Of a stretch of 64,000 bases of DNA, positions 16,471 through 25,916 are shown piece by piece. Source of the DNA: Verrucomicrobiia bacterium (GTDB lineage Bacteria > Verrucomicrobiota > Verrucomicrobiia > Verrucomicrobiales > DEV007); assembly GCA_030425385.1 (NCBI GenBank), contig JAUIAH010000001.1, positions 620,001 to 684,000 of the forward strand, written 5' to 3'. Under the pieces are notes generated by a model. It did no database searches, was not told the origin of the DNA, and saw only the letters and a program-made list of their open reading frames with translations. The translations under genes were made by a program, and so were the position numbers. The stretch's first letter is position 1. Every line of letters begins with the position of its first letter.

Positions 16471-17988
16471 ATGAAAGCACTTTTATATCCATTCTGCGCC
16501 ACGTTCGCACTGGTCATGTCAAGCTGGGGTGAAGCACCTGCCGTGGTGGCCGAGGTGCCCGGGAAACCATCAGCTCAGCCTTCGTCCGAGGATTCTCTGA
16601 TTCGCGTGAATGTGACCGCACAAGGTTACAATTACTACCAACCCTGGGAAAAGGGGCAGGACGTGACTCGGAGAGGGCTCGGTGTGGTCATCGAGGGCGG
16701 TAAGGTGTTAGTGACGGCTCAAATGGTGGCCGATGCAACCTATGTGGAGTTGGAGCAGCCTTCGTCTGGAGAGAAAGCCACGGGTGAAGTGATCGTCGCT
16801 GATTACGAAGCCAATCTAGCACTTCTCAAGTTGCAGGATGAAGGATCGGATTTCCTATCGAATCGCACACCGCTGACGATTGAAACGGGCACGGTCCTTG
16901 AGGATGAGCTCGATGTCTGGCAGATCAAAGATAATGGGCTCGCAGTCAAGACCAGTTGCACCTTGATCGAGGTGGAAGTGCGAAACTATTTCCTCGAGGC
17001 CACGCCATTTCTCACGTATCAGATTAAGGGATCGCTCCAGTATCATTCGGGTAGCTATGTCTTGCCGGTTTTGCATGGAGAGAAGCTTGCTGGGCTTTTG
17101 TTAGGATATGATTCGGACGAACAAACGTCGCGTGTCCTGCCTGCTCCCATCATCAATCGCTTTCTTGAGGACCTTGAAGATGGCGAATATGCCGGTTTTC
17201 CCACGCTTGGTTTAGCATTCTCGCGCGCCACTGACGATCAGTTGCGCACCTTTCTCAGGCTTGAGCGTGATAGTGGCGGTGTTTATGTGACGACCGTTCA
17301 GCCCAATAGTACGGCGGACGATGCAGGGATCAAAGTGGGTGACGTGTTGCTTGAGATTGGTGGCTACGCCATTGATGCCCGTGGCAACTACGACCATCCG
17401 AAGTATGGAAAGTTGAATCTGAGTCATATCGTGCGCGGAGCGAGCCGAGTCGGTGATGAGATTCCAATGGTGGTCTGGCGCGAAGGGCAGCGGGTGGAGC
17501 TTTCCGCCACCATGTCACGCAAATCCCCGAAGGATTATCTGATTGATCCTTATCTCTTTGACGAAGGCCCGCGATTCTTCATCGCGGGTGGCATGGTCTT
17601 TCAAGAATTGACGCGTCCCTATTTGAGTATCTTTGGGGACAAATGGCATCAACGGGCGCCGATGAAGCTCCTGTGGGCGCTGGCGCATCCCGAGGAATAT
17701 GAGAAAGAGGGACGCAAGAAGCTTGTCTTCATTAGCCGCGTGATCCGCACACCTGCCACTCTGGGCTATGAAGCAGTCTCGCATGTCATCGTCGATAAGG
17801 TGAACGGCAAGGCAATCAATAGCCTGAGTGATCTCGCGGCGGCGTTTGAAACGCCGGATGGGAGCATGCACCGCATTGAGATTGGTGAAGCTCCCCATGA
17901 GTTGATCTTAGACGTGAACCTCACGAGGGCCATGGACGAACGTCTCCGTGAAGCCTTCCGCATGCGCGATCTCAAACGGCTCGATTGA
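16471..17988 (+). CDS. catalytically dead Deg/HtrA-like paralogue
   Basis: A 505-residue exported protein with the same domain order as the protease just upstream. Signal peptide MKALLYPFCATFALVMSSWG. The protease-like domain keeps the fold segments, but the His position is Met (M85 in VTAQMVADA), the Asp position is Asn (N115 in EANLALLKL) and GNSGGPV is replaced by HSGSYVLPV (S195 is the only candidate Ser). Two PDZ-like regions remain: GGVYVTTVQPNSTADDAG with GDVLLEIGGYAID, and SHVIVDKVNGKAINSLSDLA. It is open and undamaged, so it is a maintained pseudoenzyme, probably binding substrates or regulating its neighbour. Confidence 0.87.
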   Translation: MKALLYPFCATFALVMSSWGEAPAVVAEVPGKPSAQPSSEDSLIRVNVTAQGYNYYQPWEKGQDVTRRGLGVVIEGGKVLVTAQMVADATYVELEQPSSGEKATGEVIVADYEANLALLKLQDEGSDFLSNRTPLTIETGTVLEDELDVWQIKDNGLAVKTSCTLIEVEVRNYFLEATPFLTYQIKGSLQYHSGSYVLPVLHGEKLAGLLLGYDSDEQTSRVLPAPIINRFLEDLEDGEYAGFPTLGLAFSRATDDQLRTFLRLERDSGGVYVTTVQPNSTADDAGIKVGDVLLEIGGYAIDARGNYDHPKYGKLNLSHIVRGASRVGDEIPMVVWREGQRVELSATMSRKSPKDYLIDPYLFDEGPRFFIAGGMVFQELTRPYLSIFGDKWHQRAPMKLLWALAHPEEYEKEGRKKLVFISRVIRTPATLGYEAVSHVIVDKVNGKAINSLSDLAAAFETPDGSMHRIEIGEAPHELILDVNLTRAMDERLREAFRMRDLKRLD

Positions 17989-17998
17989 CCTGAGAAAT

Positions 17999-18160
17999 GT
18001 GAGGGGACGTGTTCACGCCAACATCACGTTGATCAATCCGCGGGACGCCGACCTGGAACCGTGCGATGCTCCTTATTTAGTAGATACAGGTGCCGTTCAT
18101 TTGTGCCTGCCAATGGAAGGAGAAGGCGACTTTCGTCTTTCCGATGCCCAGGAAGGCGAC
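17999..18160 (+). pseudogene. remnant of a clan AA (retropepsin-like) aspartic protease
   Basis: From a possible GTG at 17999 the frame reads VRGRVHANITLINPRDADLE, then a short spacer and LVDTGAVHLCLP. This is the typical opening of small bacterial clan AA aspartic proteases, with the catalytic Asp-Thr-Gly. After LCLP the expected continuation is not seen and the frame runs into the start of cstA. I judge it a truncated remnant filling the 185-base gap between the dead Deg paralogue and cstA. It could instead be chance similarity over about 38 residues. Confidence 0.4.
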
Positions 18161-18173
18161 CTAGTCTCTGGCC

Positions 18174-20057
18174 ATGACAACCTTACTGATCGCACTCGGA
18201 TCATTGGTGCTCTACGTGATCGCCTACCACACCTATGGGCGGTGGTTGGCCCGCAAGATCTTCCGCTTGGATCCTGCGGCACCGATGCCCAGTGTGGCTC
18301 TGAATGATGATCAAGATTATGTGCCGACAAACAAGTCGGTCTTGTTTGGTCATCATTTCACGTCCATCGCGGGCACGGGACCCATCGTGGGTCCTGCCAT
18401 TGCCGTCATTTGGGGGTGGCTGCCTGCGCTTTTGTGGGTGCTCTTTGGTTCGATCCTCTTTGGCGCGGTGCATGACTTTGGGTCGCTCGTCGTGTCCATG
18501 CGCAATCGGGGGCAAACGGTGGGAGATATTGCCGGACGTGTGCTCACCCCTAGAGTGCGGATGCTCTTCCTCTTGATTCTCTTCATGGCGCTGACGATTG
18601 TGTTAGCAATCTTTGGCCTGGTGATCGCTGTGGTCTTTCGCAGTTATCCGGCGGCGATCTTCCCGTGTCTCGTGCAGATTCCCTTGGCGATCCTCATCGG
18701 GATGGTGCTGCATCGGAGAGGCGTGCCCTTGCTGATTCCATCGATCATTGCGCTCTTCTTGATGTATGTGAGTGTGGCCTATGGAAATGTGGGATGGTTA
18801 GGAGCCTTTAATGAAGCCTTGGCTGGCTGGGAGCTGACGCACTGGGTAATGGTCCTTCTCCTTTATAGCTATATCGCCTCGGTCCTGCCGGTCTGGGTGC
18901 TCCTGCAACCACGGGACTTCATCAATAGCCTTCAATTGCTATCGGCCCTGGCATTGGTGTTGATTGGTTTGTGTGTGGCAGCTTTCGCCGGGGGAGCGCC
19001 GGTGGATAGTGCCCGCCCGCCCTTGGCGTTGGCCGCGCCTGCTTACAATGCGTCGGCCCCAGGAGCACCCATGCTGTTTCCATTTCTCTTTATCACCATC
19101 GCTTGCGGGGCTGTGAGTGGGTTCCACTGCCTTGTGTCGTCGGGCACTTCTAGCAAACAACTCAAGTGTGAGACGGATGCCCAGTTCGTCGGATACGGAT
19201 CCATGCTGACCGAGGGGTTTCTGGCGGTGATTGTAATCTTGGCGTGTACCGCTGGCCTTGGGCTCGGCATTGCAGGAACCAATGGAGGCACCTTGCTGGG
19301 GCAAGAAGCCTGGATGGCGCGCTACGGTGATTGGAAAGCGTTAGGGCTTCCGCAGAAAGTGGGCGCTTTTGTCGATGGTTCGGCAAACTTTCTCAAAGCG
19401 TTGGGATTGGGCGGCGGCTTTGCGGTGGCATTGATGGGGGTCCTGGTAGCGTCCTTTGCCGCTACCACCTTGGACACGGCTTGTCGTTTGCAGCGCTATG
19501 TGATTCAGGAACTCGCAGGCACCTTTGTGAAAGGGCGACCGATCACCGCCCCGAAACCGGGCGTGGCCTTGACGGCAAATCCATTGACCTGGCTGACAAA
19601 TAAACACGGCGCCACGATCGTCGCCATTGTCTTGGCGGGCGCCATGGCATTCACCCCTGCTCCTGACAAAGGTCCAGGAACGGGAGGGCTCATTCTTTGG
19701 CCCCTCTTTGGTGCGACGAATCAGCTCCTGGGTGGGCTCGCGTTTCTGGTGATCACTTTCTGGATGTGGCGGCGTCAATTGCCCGTCTGGTTTGTGGTGA
19801 TCCCGACGGTGTTTATGTTGGTCTTGCCGTGCTGGGCGATGGTGCATCAGCTGTTTGTTCAAGCCATTGGCGCGGATCAGAGCTGGATTGAAATGGGGCG
19901 ATGGCACCTGGTCTTCATCGCGTTGGCCACGATCGCGCTGGAGATCTGGATGATCGTGGAGGCCCTTCTCGCCTGGCCGCGTGCGCGGGGCGTCTTGGAA
20001 ACACCCGTGGAACCCTTGCCAGCCGTGGTCGCCAATGAAGGGGGGCGCTCATGCTGA
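18174..20057 (+). CDS. cstA: CstA-family carbon-starvation/pyruvate (or peptide) transporter
   Basis: A 627-residue inner-membrane protein with about 15-17 hydrophobic helices. Signature segments of the CstA/BtsT family are present: ALNDDQDYVPTNKSVLFGHH, FTSIAGTGPIVGPAIAVIWG, FGAVHDFGSLVVSMRNRG, SGFHCLVSSGTSSKQL and LFGATNQLLGGLAFLVI. Members import peptides or pyruvate during carbon limitation. The family core is complete and the C-terminus ends in a short soluble tail. Its last codons overlap the start of the SH3 lipoprotein gene (ATGCTGA), so the two are co-translated. No binding site for a starvation regulator is recognisable upstream. Confidence 0.92.
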   Translation: MTTLLIALGSLVLYVIAYHTYGRWLARKIFRLDPAAPMPSVALNDDQDYVPTNKSVLFGHHFTSIAGTGPIVGPAIAVIWGWLPALLWVLFGSILFGAVHDFGSLVVSMRNRGQTVGDIAGRVLTPRVRMLFLLILFMALTIVLAIFGLVIAVVFRSYPAAIFPCLVQIPLAILIGMVLHRRGVPLLIPSIIALFLMYVSVAYGNVGWLGAFNEALAGWELTHWVMVLLLYSYIASVLPVWVLLQPRDFINSLQLLSALALVLIGLCVAAFAGGAPVDSARPPLALAAPAYNASAPGAPMLFPFLFITIACGAVSGFHCLVSSGTSSKQLKCETDAQFVGYGSMLTEGFLAVIVILACTAGLGLGIAGTNGGTLLGQEAWMARYGDWKALGLPQKVGAFVDGSANFLKALGLGGGFAVALMGVLVASFAATTLDTACRLQRYVIQELAGTFVKGRPITAPKPGVALTANPLTWLTNKHGATIVAIVLAGAMAFTPAPDKGPGTGGLILWPLFGATNQLLGGLAFLVITFWMWRRQLPVWFVVIPTVFMLVLPCWAMVHQLFVQAIGADQSWIEMGRWHLVFIALATIALEIWMIVEALLAWPRARGVLETPVEPLPAVVANEGGRSC

Positions 20058-20635
20058 AGCATGGCCGATGGCTCATGTGGGGAGTCCTATCGATGGCGGT
20101 GATCAGTTGTCAGCAGCAACCGAGTTCCCAGTCGCCGGTGGCGAAGGCTCCGACCGCTTCCAATATCAAAGAAAGCGCACCTGAGAAGCGGGAAGCGGTG
20201 GTGGCCGTGGCGACGGTGCGCCACGGATGCGCCTACTATGAAGAAGTCAGCGGCAAGATGGCTCTTAAGGGGTCGCTGCCGAAAGGAAAGCGGGTGTCCG
20301 TTCTGAAACGCTATCCCGACGGTTGGGCGAAGATTCAGTGGAGCAATCAGCAGGAGGGCTTTGTGTTGGCGGAAGATCTGACGACAGGCAAGACCTTCCG
20401 AGCGGACGCTTCGCGAGCCGCCGCTGCCGCGCGCGAGGCGTTTCCCGATCCTCGGCCAAAGCGCCTGCCTGGACGAGAGGAGATTCGCCGCGAGCGCCCC
20501 AGCCCACCACCTGCGGACTTCATTCCTCCACCGCTGCCCGATGCCGCGGGAGCAGCCAGCGATCTCGAAGAAGCTGCCGTCTTGTTTCCAGAGACTTCTG
20601 ACGAAGATGGCTCACTGAGAAGTGTGGAGGAGTGA
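20051..20635 (+). CDS. lipoprotein with SH3-like domain
   Basis: A 194-residue lipoprotein. The signal peptide ends in a lipobox-like SMAVISC, so Cys20 or so should be lipidated. After a Ser/Gln/Pro spacer there is a bacterial SH3-type domain at about 55-115 (TVRHGCAYYEEVSG, GSLPKGKRVSVLKRYPDGWA, KIQW, EGFVLAEDL), usually a cell-wall or ligand binding module. The C-terminal third is Pro/Arg-rich and low in complexity (RRERPSPPPADFIPPPLPD). It overlaps cstA by 7 bases, but no direct functional link is obvious. Confidence 0.8.
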   Translation: MLKHGRWLMWGVLSMAVISCQQQPSSQSPVAKAPTASNIKESAPEKREAVVAVATVRHGCAYYEEVSGKMALKGSLPKGKRVSVLKRYPDGWAKIQWSNQQEGFVLAEDLTTGKTFRADASRAAAAAREAFPDPRPKRLPGREEIRRERPSPPPADFIPPPLPDAAGAASDLEEAAVLFPETSDEDGSLRSVEE

Positions 20636-20783
20636 TCGATTGGAGGATCGAATCGTCGAGATAAGCGCCGGAAATGCTCTCTCGAGCCTCGTTGGCGAGA
20701 CCGCGTGGAGAGGTCTTCATTCCCCCTTGCCCTGTCGCCTATTCGTGCTTAAGCTCGCGCCCCTAAGCACTTGACTTCTAGAC

Positions 20784-20797
20784 AAGCTAATTAGCTT
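20784..20797. promoter_or_regulatory. 14-bp perfect palindrome upstream of nusA
   Basis: AAGCTAATTAGCTT is a perfect 14-base palindrome 63 bases before the nusA ATG. A possible -35 box TTGACT lies at 20771-20776, but no good -10 box at the normal spacing. The palindrome overlaps where the promoter should be, so it may be an operator. This is inference from position and symmetry. Confidence 0.4.
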
Positions 20798-20810
20798 GGA
20801 AATCGGAATA

Positions 20811-20833
20811 GAGTGGGGTTTCCCCGCTCTTTT
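20811..20833 (+). terminator. Rho-independent terminator-like hairpin in the nusA leader
   Basis: GAGTGGGG-TTT-CCCCGCTC forms an 8-pair stem (one G-T wobble) with a 3-base loop and is followed by TTTTC and a second T-run. It lies 176 bases after the SH3 lipoprotein stop and only about 27 bases before the nusA ATG, which leaves no room for a promoter between them. It therefore either ends the cstA transcript just ahead of an overlapping nusA promoter, or acts as an attenuator in the nusA leader. Confidence 0.65.
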
Positions 20834-20859
20834 CTAGTTTTTAGATTCAGCCACCAAAC

Positions 20860-22122
20860 ATGACTAGCGAACTCATAGCACTTTTCGAGTATTACGAGAA
20901 AGAGAAGGGTATCGACCGATCCACAATGGTCGAAGCTGTGGAGTCTGCCTTGCTATCGGCCTCGCGGAAGAGCGTGATTGGGAAGGCGCGTGATTTGCAG
21001 GTGAAGATTGATCCCAAGAAAGGGGACATCAAGGCGTTCGCCATGCTGATTGCTGCGGAGGAAGTGAACCAGCCGTATGATGAGATTGACATCAACTTGG
21101 CACGCAAGATCAATCCTGAGGCGCAGGTGGGTGATGAAGTCCGCGTGGAGGTGACCCCCAAGGACTTTGGCCGGATCGCCGCGCAAACGGCGAAGCAGGC
21201 GATCATGCAACGCCTCCGTCAGGCGGAGAAGGCAATGATCTATGACGAGTTCAAAGATCGGGCTGGTGAGATTGTGAGTGGTACGGTGCGGCGCTTTGAG
21301 AAGTCCGACGTGATCTTGGATCTTGGGAAATTTGAAGGCGTGATGCCCTCTCGCGAACGCGTGAATACGGAAGAGTACAACGTGGGAGATCGGATCCGCG
21401 CCTACGTCGTGGCCGTGGACAATGGGTCTCGAGGACCCGAAATTATCCTTTCCCGGAGCCATCCGAACTTCGTGCGGCGCTTGTTCGAAAGCGAAGTCAG
21501 CGAGATCGCCGACCATACGGTTGAAATCCGCTCCATCGCGCGCGAGGCGGGTTACCGGACGAAGATTGCTGTCCACAGTGATGATGATAAGGTGGATCCC
21601 GTTGGAGCCTGTGTCGGGCTGCGTGGTGCGCGAGTGAAGAACATTGTGCGCGAGCTGAACAACGAGAAGGTCGATATCATCCGTTGGAGCGATAACGTTC
21701 GCGAGTTTGTCACCGATGCCTTGAAGCCGGCGCAGATTCGTTCCATTCAGATCAACGAAGACGAGAAGAAGATTAGCATCACGGTGGATGAGGAGGAGCT
21801 CTCCAAAGCCATCGGACGACGTGGGCAGAACGTGCGCTTGACCAATAAACTGGTGGGCTGGGACGTTCAGGTGGACAAAGATGAGTCCGCGCACGAGGCC
21901 TTTGAGGCGCGCGTCACGGAAGCCGCATCCCATCTGGTTGGGAGCCTTGAGATTTCAGAGGAAATGGCCAATGTGCTTGTCACCAGCGGTTTGGTGAACC
22001 TAGAAATGATCGCCACGGAGGCCGATCCAGAAGTGATCGCCGATATCCTGGAGATCAGTGCTGAAGAAGCCGCCGAGATGCATCAGAAAGCGAAAGATAA
22101 GTACGAAGCCTCTACCGCTTAG
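20860..22122 (+). CDS. nusA: transcription termination/antitermination factor NusA
   Basis: A 420-residue NusA: N-terminal RNA-polymerase-binding domain (ELIALFEYYEKEKGI), S1 domain from about 135 (GEIVSGTVRRFEKSDVILDL), two KH domains (VGACVGLRGARVKNIVREL; GRRGQNVRLTNKLVGWDV) and a single short helix-hairpin-helix end (VTSGLVNLEMIATEADP). It lacks the two long acidic repeats of E. coli NusA. It binds RNA polymerase and nascent RNA and modulates pausing and termination. First gene of the conserved nusA-infB-rbfA operon. The rimP gene usually found just upstream is absent; an SH3 lipoprotein gene is there instead. No clear ribosome-binding site precedes the ATG. Confidence 0.97.
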   Translation: MTSELIALFEYYEKEKGIDRSTMVEAVESALLSASRKSVIGKARDLQVKIDPKKGDIKAFAMLIAAEEVNQPYDEIDINLARKINPEAQVGDEVRVEVTPKDFGRIAAQTAKQAIMQRLRQAEKAMIYDEFKDRAGEIVSGTVRRFEKSDVILDLGKFEGVMPSRERVNTEEYNVGDRIRAYVVAVDNGSRGPEIILSRSHPNFVRRLFESEVSEIADHTVEIRSIAREAGYRTKIAVHSDDDKVDPVGACVGLRGARVKNIVRELNNEKVDIIRWSDNVREFVTDALKPAQIRSIQINEDEKKISITVDEEELSKAIGRRGQNVRLTNKLVGWDVQVDKDESAHEAFEARVTEAASHLVGSLEISEEMANVLVTSGLVNLEMIATEADPEVIADILEISAEEAAEMHQKAKDKYEASTA

Positions 22123-22157
22123 AAGCATGAAGGCCTCCTCTAACAACGACCATTCGA

Positions 22158-24464
22158 ATGGCAGCAAAGAAGAAACGAACCAAACGCGACGAACAAGAGC
22201 CAGCGGCCTCCACGGAAGCCGACGTGGAGACGTCTGCCCCTGAAGAAGCGAAGAAGGTGGGAGAAGTCCTCGATCTCCTAGACCCACCCAAGAAGAAGCG
22301 AGTTCGTAAGAAGGCTGCCAAGAAGAAAGCGGCGAAGAAGGCCGCCAAAGATGCGGCTGGGAGTGAAGAAGACAATGAGGCCGAAGGGGAAACGGTCGCC
22401 GATCGTAAAGCGGCGGCTCTGAGTCTCTTCGAGGAAGCGGAGAAGAAAGCGACCGCTAAGAAGAAGGCGCGTCCCAAGAAGAAGGCCGCCAAGAAAGCGA
22501 CAAAGAGTATCCTGCCTCCGATCTCGGCTATCAAAGCGGAGAAAGAGAAGGCCATGGCACCCAAGTCGGCGAGTCCTGCCCCTGCCCCTACCGCAGCTGA
22601 AGAACCGAAGGATGCCGCGGAGGAACCTGTGGAAGTGGATGTCGACGCCGATGATGCCGAGGGCGAGGACGATGATAAGGTGATTAACATCAAGCCACCG
22701 ATCATCGTGAAGGAATTGGCGGAACGGATGGACATCAAGCCATTCAAGCTGATTGCCGAGTTGATGAAACTTGAGGTGTTTGTCAGTGCTAATAAGTCGA
22801 TTGAGCCTGACATTGCCGCTAAGATTTGCGAGGTCTACGGATTCACGTTTGAGAAAGAGAAGCGCGAGAAGGGCAAAGGCGTCCACAAGGTAGAAGAGGT
22901 CGTGGAAGAGCCAGAGGCGCCGACCGAGGAAGAACAGGAGCCGGAAGAACTCAAGCTGCGCGCCCCGATCATCACCTTCATGGGGCACGTGGATCACGGG
23001 AAGACTTCCTTGCTCGACTACATTCGCAAAGCACGGGTGGTTTCTGGAGAAGCCGGAGGCATCACCCAGCATATCGGTGCTTACAGCGTTCCCGTGGGTG
23101 AAAGCGATAGCCGCATCACCTTTCTCGATACGCCTGGTCACGCGGCGTTCACGGCAATGCGTGCGCGCGGCGCACACGTCACTGACATCGTCGTTCTCGT
23201 TGTGGCGGCGGATGATGGATTCATGCCCCAAACCATCGAGGCGATGAATCACGCAAAGGCGGCTGACGTGACCATCATGGTGGCGATCAATAAGTGTGAT
23301 CTCCCGGCGGCCGACCCTAACAAAGTCAAGATGCAGATGCAGGAGCACGGACTCCAGCCTGAGGATTGGGGTGGCGATACGGTCTGCGTCGAAGTTTCCG
23401 CACAGACGGGTCAGGGTATTCCTGAACTGCTTGAACTCATGGCTCTGCAGGCGGAAGTCTTGGAGCTGCGTTCCAATCCAGATGTCCCGGCGCGCGCCAT
23501 CATCATTGAGTCTAGCATGCAGCCCGGCAAGGGACCCACCGCGACCGTGGTGGTGGAAATGGGCACGCTGAAAGTCGGGACACCATTCATTTGTGGGCCA
23601 CACTACGGAAAGGTGAAGAGCTTGCTCGATGACCAGAAACAGCTGGTGAAATCAGCTGGACCCGCCATGCCGGTGGAGGTGTTAGGCTTCAATGGCTTGC
23701 CCAATGTGGGCGATGAACTCGTGCAGATGGACACCGAGCGTGCCGCGAAGAAGCTGAGCGACGAACGTCAGGGTGAGATCCGCCAGGAGAAATTGGCCTC
23801 ACGGAAGAAGTCAACCTTGGAAAATCTCCTCACCAATTTGGCCGATGGCGAGCGCAAAGTCTTTAAGGCGGTGCTCAAGACTGATGTTCAAGGGTCCACG
23901 GAAGCAATCATCAACGCCCTCAGTGATATTGAGAGTGATAAGATTGATTTGGATATCTTGCATTCAGGGGCCGGGGCCATTTCTGAATCGGATGTTCTGT
24001 TAGCGAGTGCTTCCGATGCGGTGGTGTTAGGGTTTAACGTCAAAGTAGAAGGCAATGCGGTGAAAGTGGCCAAACGCGAGGGCGTGCAGGTCAAGCTCTA
24101 CAGCATCATCTATGAGCTGCTCGATCAGGTGAAAGAGGCCATGCTGGGACTCCTGGATCCGGAACACCGCGAGAACACGCTCGGTCACGCCAAGGTGCTG
24201 GAGGTATTCAAGCTTTCGCAGGGCGTGGTTGCGGGTTGCGAGGTGACCGATGGACGCCTCGCACGTTCGGCAAGGGCGCGGGTTCTGCGCGACGGTCAAC
24301 CCGTTTACGATGGCGGCTTTGCCACCCTGAGACGTTTTAAGGACGATGTGAAAGAGGTTCGCAAAGGACTGGAATGTGGCGTTCGTCTCGGTGATTTCAC
24401 AGAATACGAGAAGGACGACATCATCGAGTGCTACGACCTCGAGAAGATCGAACAAACTCTCTAA
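22158..24464 (+). CDS. infB: translation initiation factor IF-2
   Basis: A 768-residue GTPase that places initiator tRNA on the ribosome. The first 200 residues are very Lys/Ala-rich ([18 protein letters not shown]) with acidic patches, then a short IF2N region ([20 protein letters not shown]). The GTPase domain has GHVDHGKTS at about 275-283, DTPGH and NKCD, followed by the domain II and III/IV segments ([37 protein letters not shown]). Complete. It is 35 bases after nusA. The lysine-rich repeat tract is the main variation from model IF-2 proteins. Confidence 0.97.
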   Translation: MAAKKKRTKRDEQEPAASTEADVETSAPEEAKKVGEVLDLLDPPKKKRVRKKAAKKKAAKKAAKDAAGSEEDNEAEGETVADRKAAALSLFEEAEKKATAKKKARPKKKAAKKATKSILPPISAIKAEKEKAMAPKSASPAPAPTAAEEPKDAAEEPVEVDVDADDAEGEDDDKVINIKPPIIVKELAERMDIKPFKLIAELMKLEVFVSANKSIEPDIAAKICEVYGFTFEKEKREKGKGVHKVEEVVEEPEAPTEEEQEPEELKLRAPIITFMGHVDHGKTSLLDYIRKARVVSGEAGGITQHIGAYSVPVGESDSRITFLDTPGHAAFTAMRARGAHVTDIVVLVVAADDGFMPQTIEAMNHAKAADVTIMVAINKCDLPAADPNKVKMQMQEHGLQPEDWGGDTVCVEVSAQTGQGIPELLELMALQAEVLELRSNPDVPARAIIIESSMQPGKGPTATVVVEMGTLKVGTPFICGPHYGKVKSLLDDQKQLVKSAGPAMPVEVLGFNGLPNVGDELVQMDTERAAKKLSDERQGEIRQEKLASRKKSTLENLLTNLADGERKVFKAVLKTDVQGSTEAIINALSDIESDKIDLDILHSGAGAISESDVLLASASDAVVLGFNVKVEGNAVKVAKREGVQVKLYSIIYELLDQVKEAMLGLLDPEHRENTLGHAKVLEVFKLSQGVVAGCEVTDGRLARSARARVLRDGQPVYDGGFATLRRFKDDVKEVRKGLECGVRLGDFTEYEKDDIIECYDLEKIEQTL

Positions 24465-24536
24465 CGTAGATCGAATTCTGAGCGCCTCCGGTGACGTGTC
24501 GACACGTCTCTTGCCCGTCTGCCACCAATTGTCATC

Positions 24537-24908
24537 ATGAGCCAACGCCTCAAACGAGTCAATGAACTGCTGAAGCGGGAGATTAGTCTTCTCTTTCAGA
24601 AGGACTTTGTCTTTGAAGGGGTCCTCGTGACGGTCAATGCTGTCGAGATCGCACCCGATCTCAAACAAGCCCTCGTGTATGTGGGCATCCTGGGGCCCGA
24701 GCGTGAGCGAGATGCCGCCTTGCGCCAGATCACCTCGCGTCGCGGCTTCATTCAGAATCGTGTGGCCAAGCGCGTTGTCTTACGCGAAACGCCACAGCTT
24801 CAGTTTCGCTGTGACGACTCTGTCGAACGCGGTTCCAACGTGTTGTCCGTGATGGATGAAATCGATATCCCCGACGAATTGCCACCTGAAACAGGTGAGT
24901 TCAAATAA
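24537..24908 (+). CDS. rbfA: ribosome-binding factor A
   Basis: A 123-residue RbfA with the family's KH-type fold: SQRLKRVNELLKREISLLF, VTVNAVEIAPDLKQALVYVG, RGFIQNRVAKRVVLRETPQL. It assists late maturation of the 30S subunit and 16S rRNA 5' end. The C-terminus is a short acidic tail. Position after infB and before nrnA/truB is the common bacterial order. Confidence 0.93.
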   Translation: MSQRLKRVNELLKREISLLFQKDFVFEGVLVTVNAVEIAPDLKQALVYVGILGPERERDAALRQITSRRGFIQNRVAKRVVLRETPQLQFRCDDSVERGSNVLSVMDEIDIPDELPPETGEFK

Positions 24909-24920
24909 GGCTGCAAGTTC

Positions 24921-25916
24921 ATGCCCGTCCGTCCCGAGAATGATTCCTTTGAGAGGATTCGTGAGCAGATCGACGCTCATCAACACGTTGTCGTGCTCAG
25001 TCATGTCCGCCCGGACGGCGATGCCATTGGGTCTCAGTTAGGATTGGCGCACGGATTGCGTGCGTTGGGCAAAGACGTGACGCTTCTCAATGAAGATGGT
25101 GTTCCTAGCAGTTTGGCATTTCTGCCGGGGACGGATACCATTCACATTCCCAATGGCACCCCAGTTGCTGCCGAAGTCGTCATCGCCGTGGATACCGCCA
25201 CGCAACCGCGCTTAGGAGAAAGGGTCAACCAAGCGGTCGCTGACGTGCCCTTGTGGATCAATATCGATCACCATGTCTCCAACCCGCGCTACGGGCATCT
25301 CAATCACATTGATGCCAAGGCGCCTGCGACTGGTGAGATTCTTGCAGACCTGATGGAGACCACGGGCATTCCCATTAGCCCAGAAGCCGCTGAGAATCTC
25401 TATGCCGCCATTTCCACGGATACGGGTTCCTTTCAATTTCCCAGCACCACAGCTAAGACCTACCGGATTGGGGCCAGCCTGATTGACAAGGGGATCGCGC
25501 TTGGACGTCTCAATAGCCAGCTTTACGAGAACTATCCATATCGCCGCATCGAGCTTTTGCGTGAACTGCTGCAGACACTTGAACTCACTGCTGATGGACG
25601 CGTCGGCAGTTGGCGGCTGACACAGGAAACCGTAAAACGGTTAGGGTTGGAGCCCGATGACAGTGAAGGGCTCATCGACCATGTGCGTTCCATTCAAGGT
25701 GTCATCGTTGCCGTCTTCTTTGAAGAATTGCCCAACGGAAAGATTCGCGTCAGCTCCCGATCCAAAGACGAGCGCATTAATGTCGGCGATGTGTGCGCGC
25801 ACTTCGGCGGTGGTGGCCATCCACTTGCCGCTGGGGCTCGCATGTCCGGGCCTATCGAAGACGCTCAAGCCAAGTTTCTCAATCAAGTCTATGAATCGCT
25901 CGAAGGAATCCATTGA
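24921..25916 (+). CDS. nrnA: DHH/DHHA1 family phosphoesterase (NrnA-like nanoRNase/pAp phosphatase)
   Basis: A 331-residue DHH phosphoesterase. Motifs: SHVRPDGDAIGS near residue 30, AVDTATQPR, IDHHVSN (the DHH motif) and, in the DHHA1 domain, GGGGHPLAAGARM. NrnA-type enzymes degrade very short RNAs and 3'-phosphoadenosine 5'-phosphate. It follows rbfA by 12 bases and its last 26 bases overlap truB, as in many nusA operons. A role in c-di-nucleotide (pGpG/pApA) turnover is also possible. Confidence 0.92.
   Translation: MPVRPENDSFERIREQIDAHQHVVVLSHVRPDGDAIGSQLGLAHGLRALGKDVTLLNEDGVPSSLAFLPGTDTIHIPNGTPVAAEVVIAVDTATQPRLGERVNQAVADVPLWINIDHHVSNPRYGHLNHIDAKAPATGEILADLMETTGIPISPEAAENLYAAISTDTGSFQFPSTTAKTYRIGASLIDKGIALGRLNSQLYENYPYRRIELLRELLQTLELTADGRVGSWRLTQETVKRLGLEPDDSEGLIDHVRSIQGVIVAVFFEELPNGKIRVSSRSKDERINVGDVCAHFGGGGHPLAAGARMSGPIEDAQAKFLNQVYESLEGIH

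Noticed and set aside
20953-21933. 326-codon minus-strand open frame opposite nusA
   Set aside because: Shadow of NusA; no independent features.
22278-23603. 441-codon minus-strand open frame opposite infB
   Set aside because: Shadow of the IF-2 gene, rich in His, Arg and Leu as expected for the complement of its codons.
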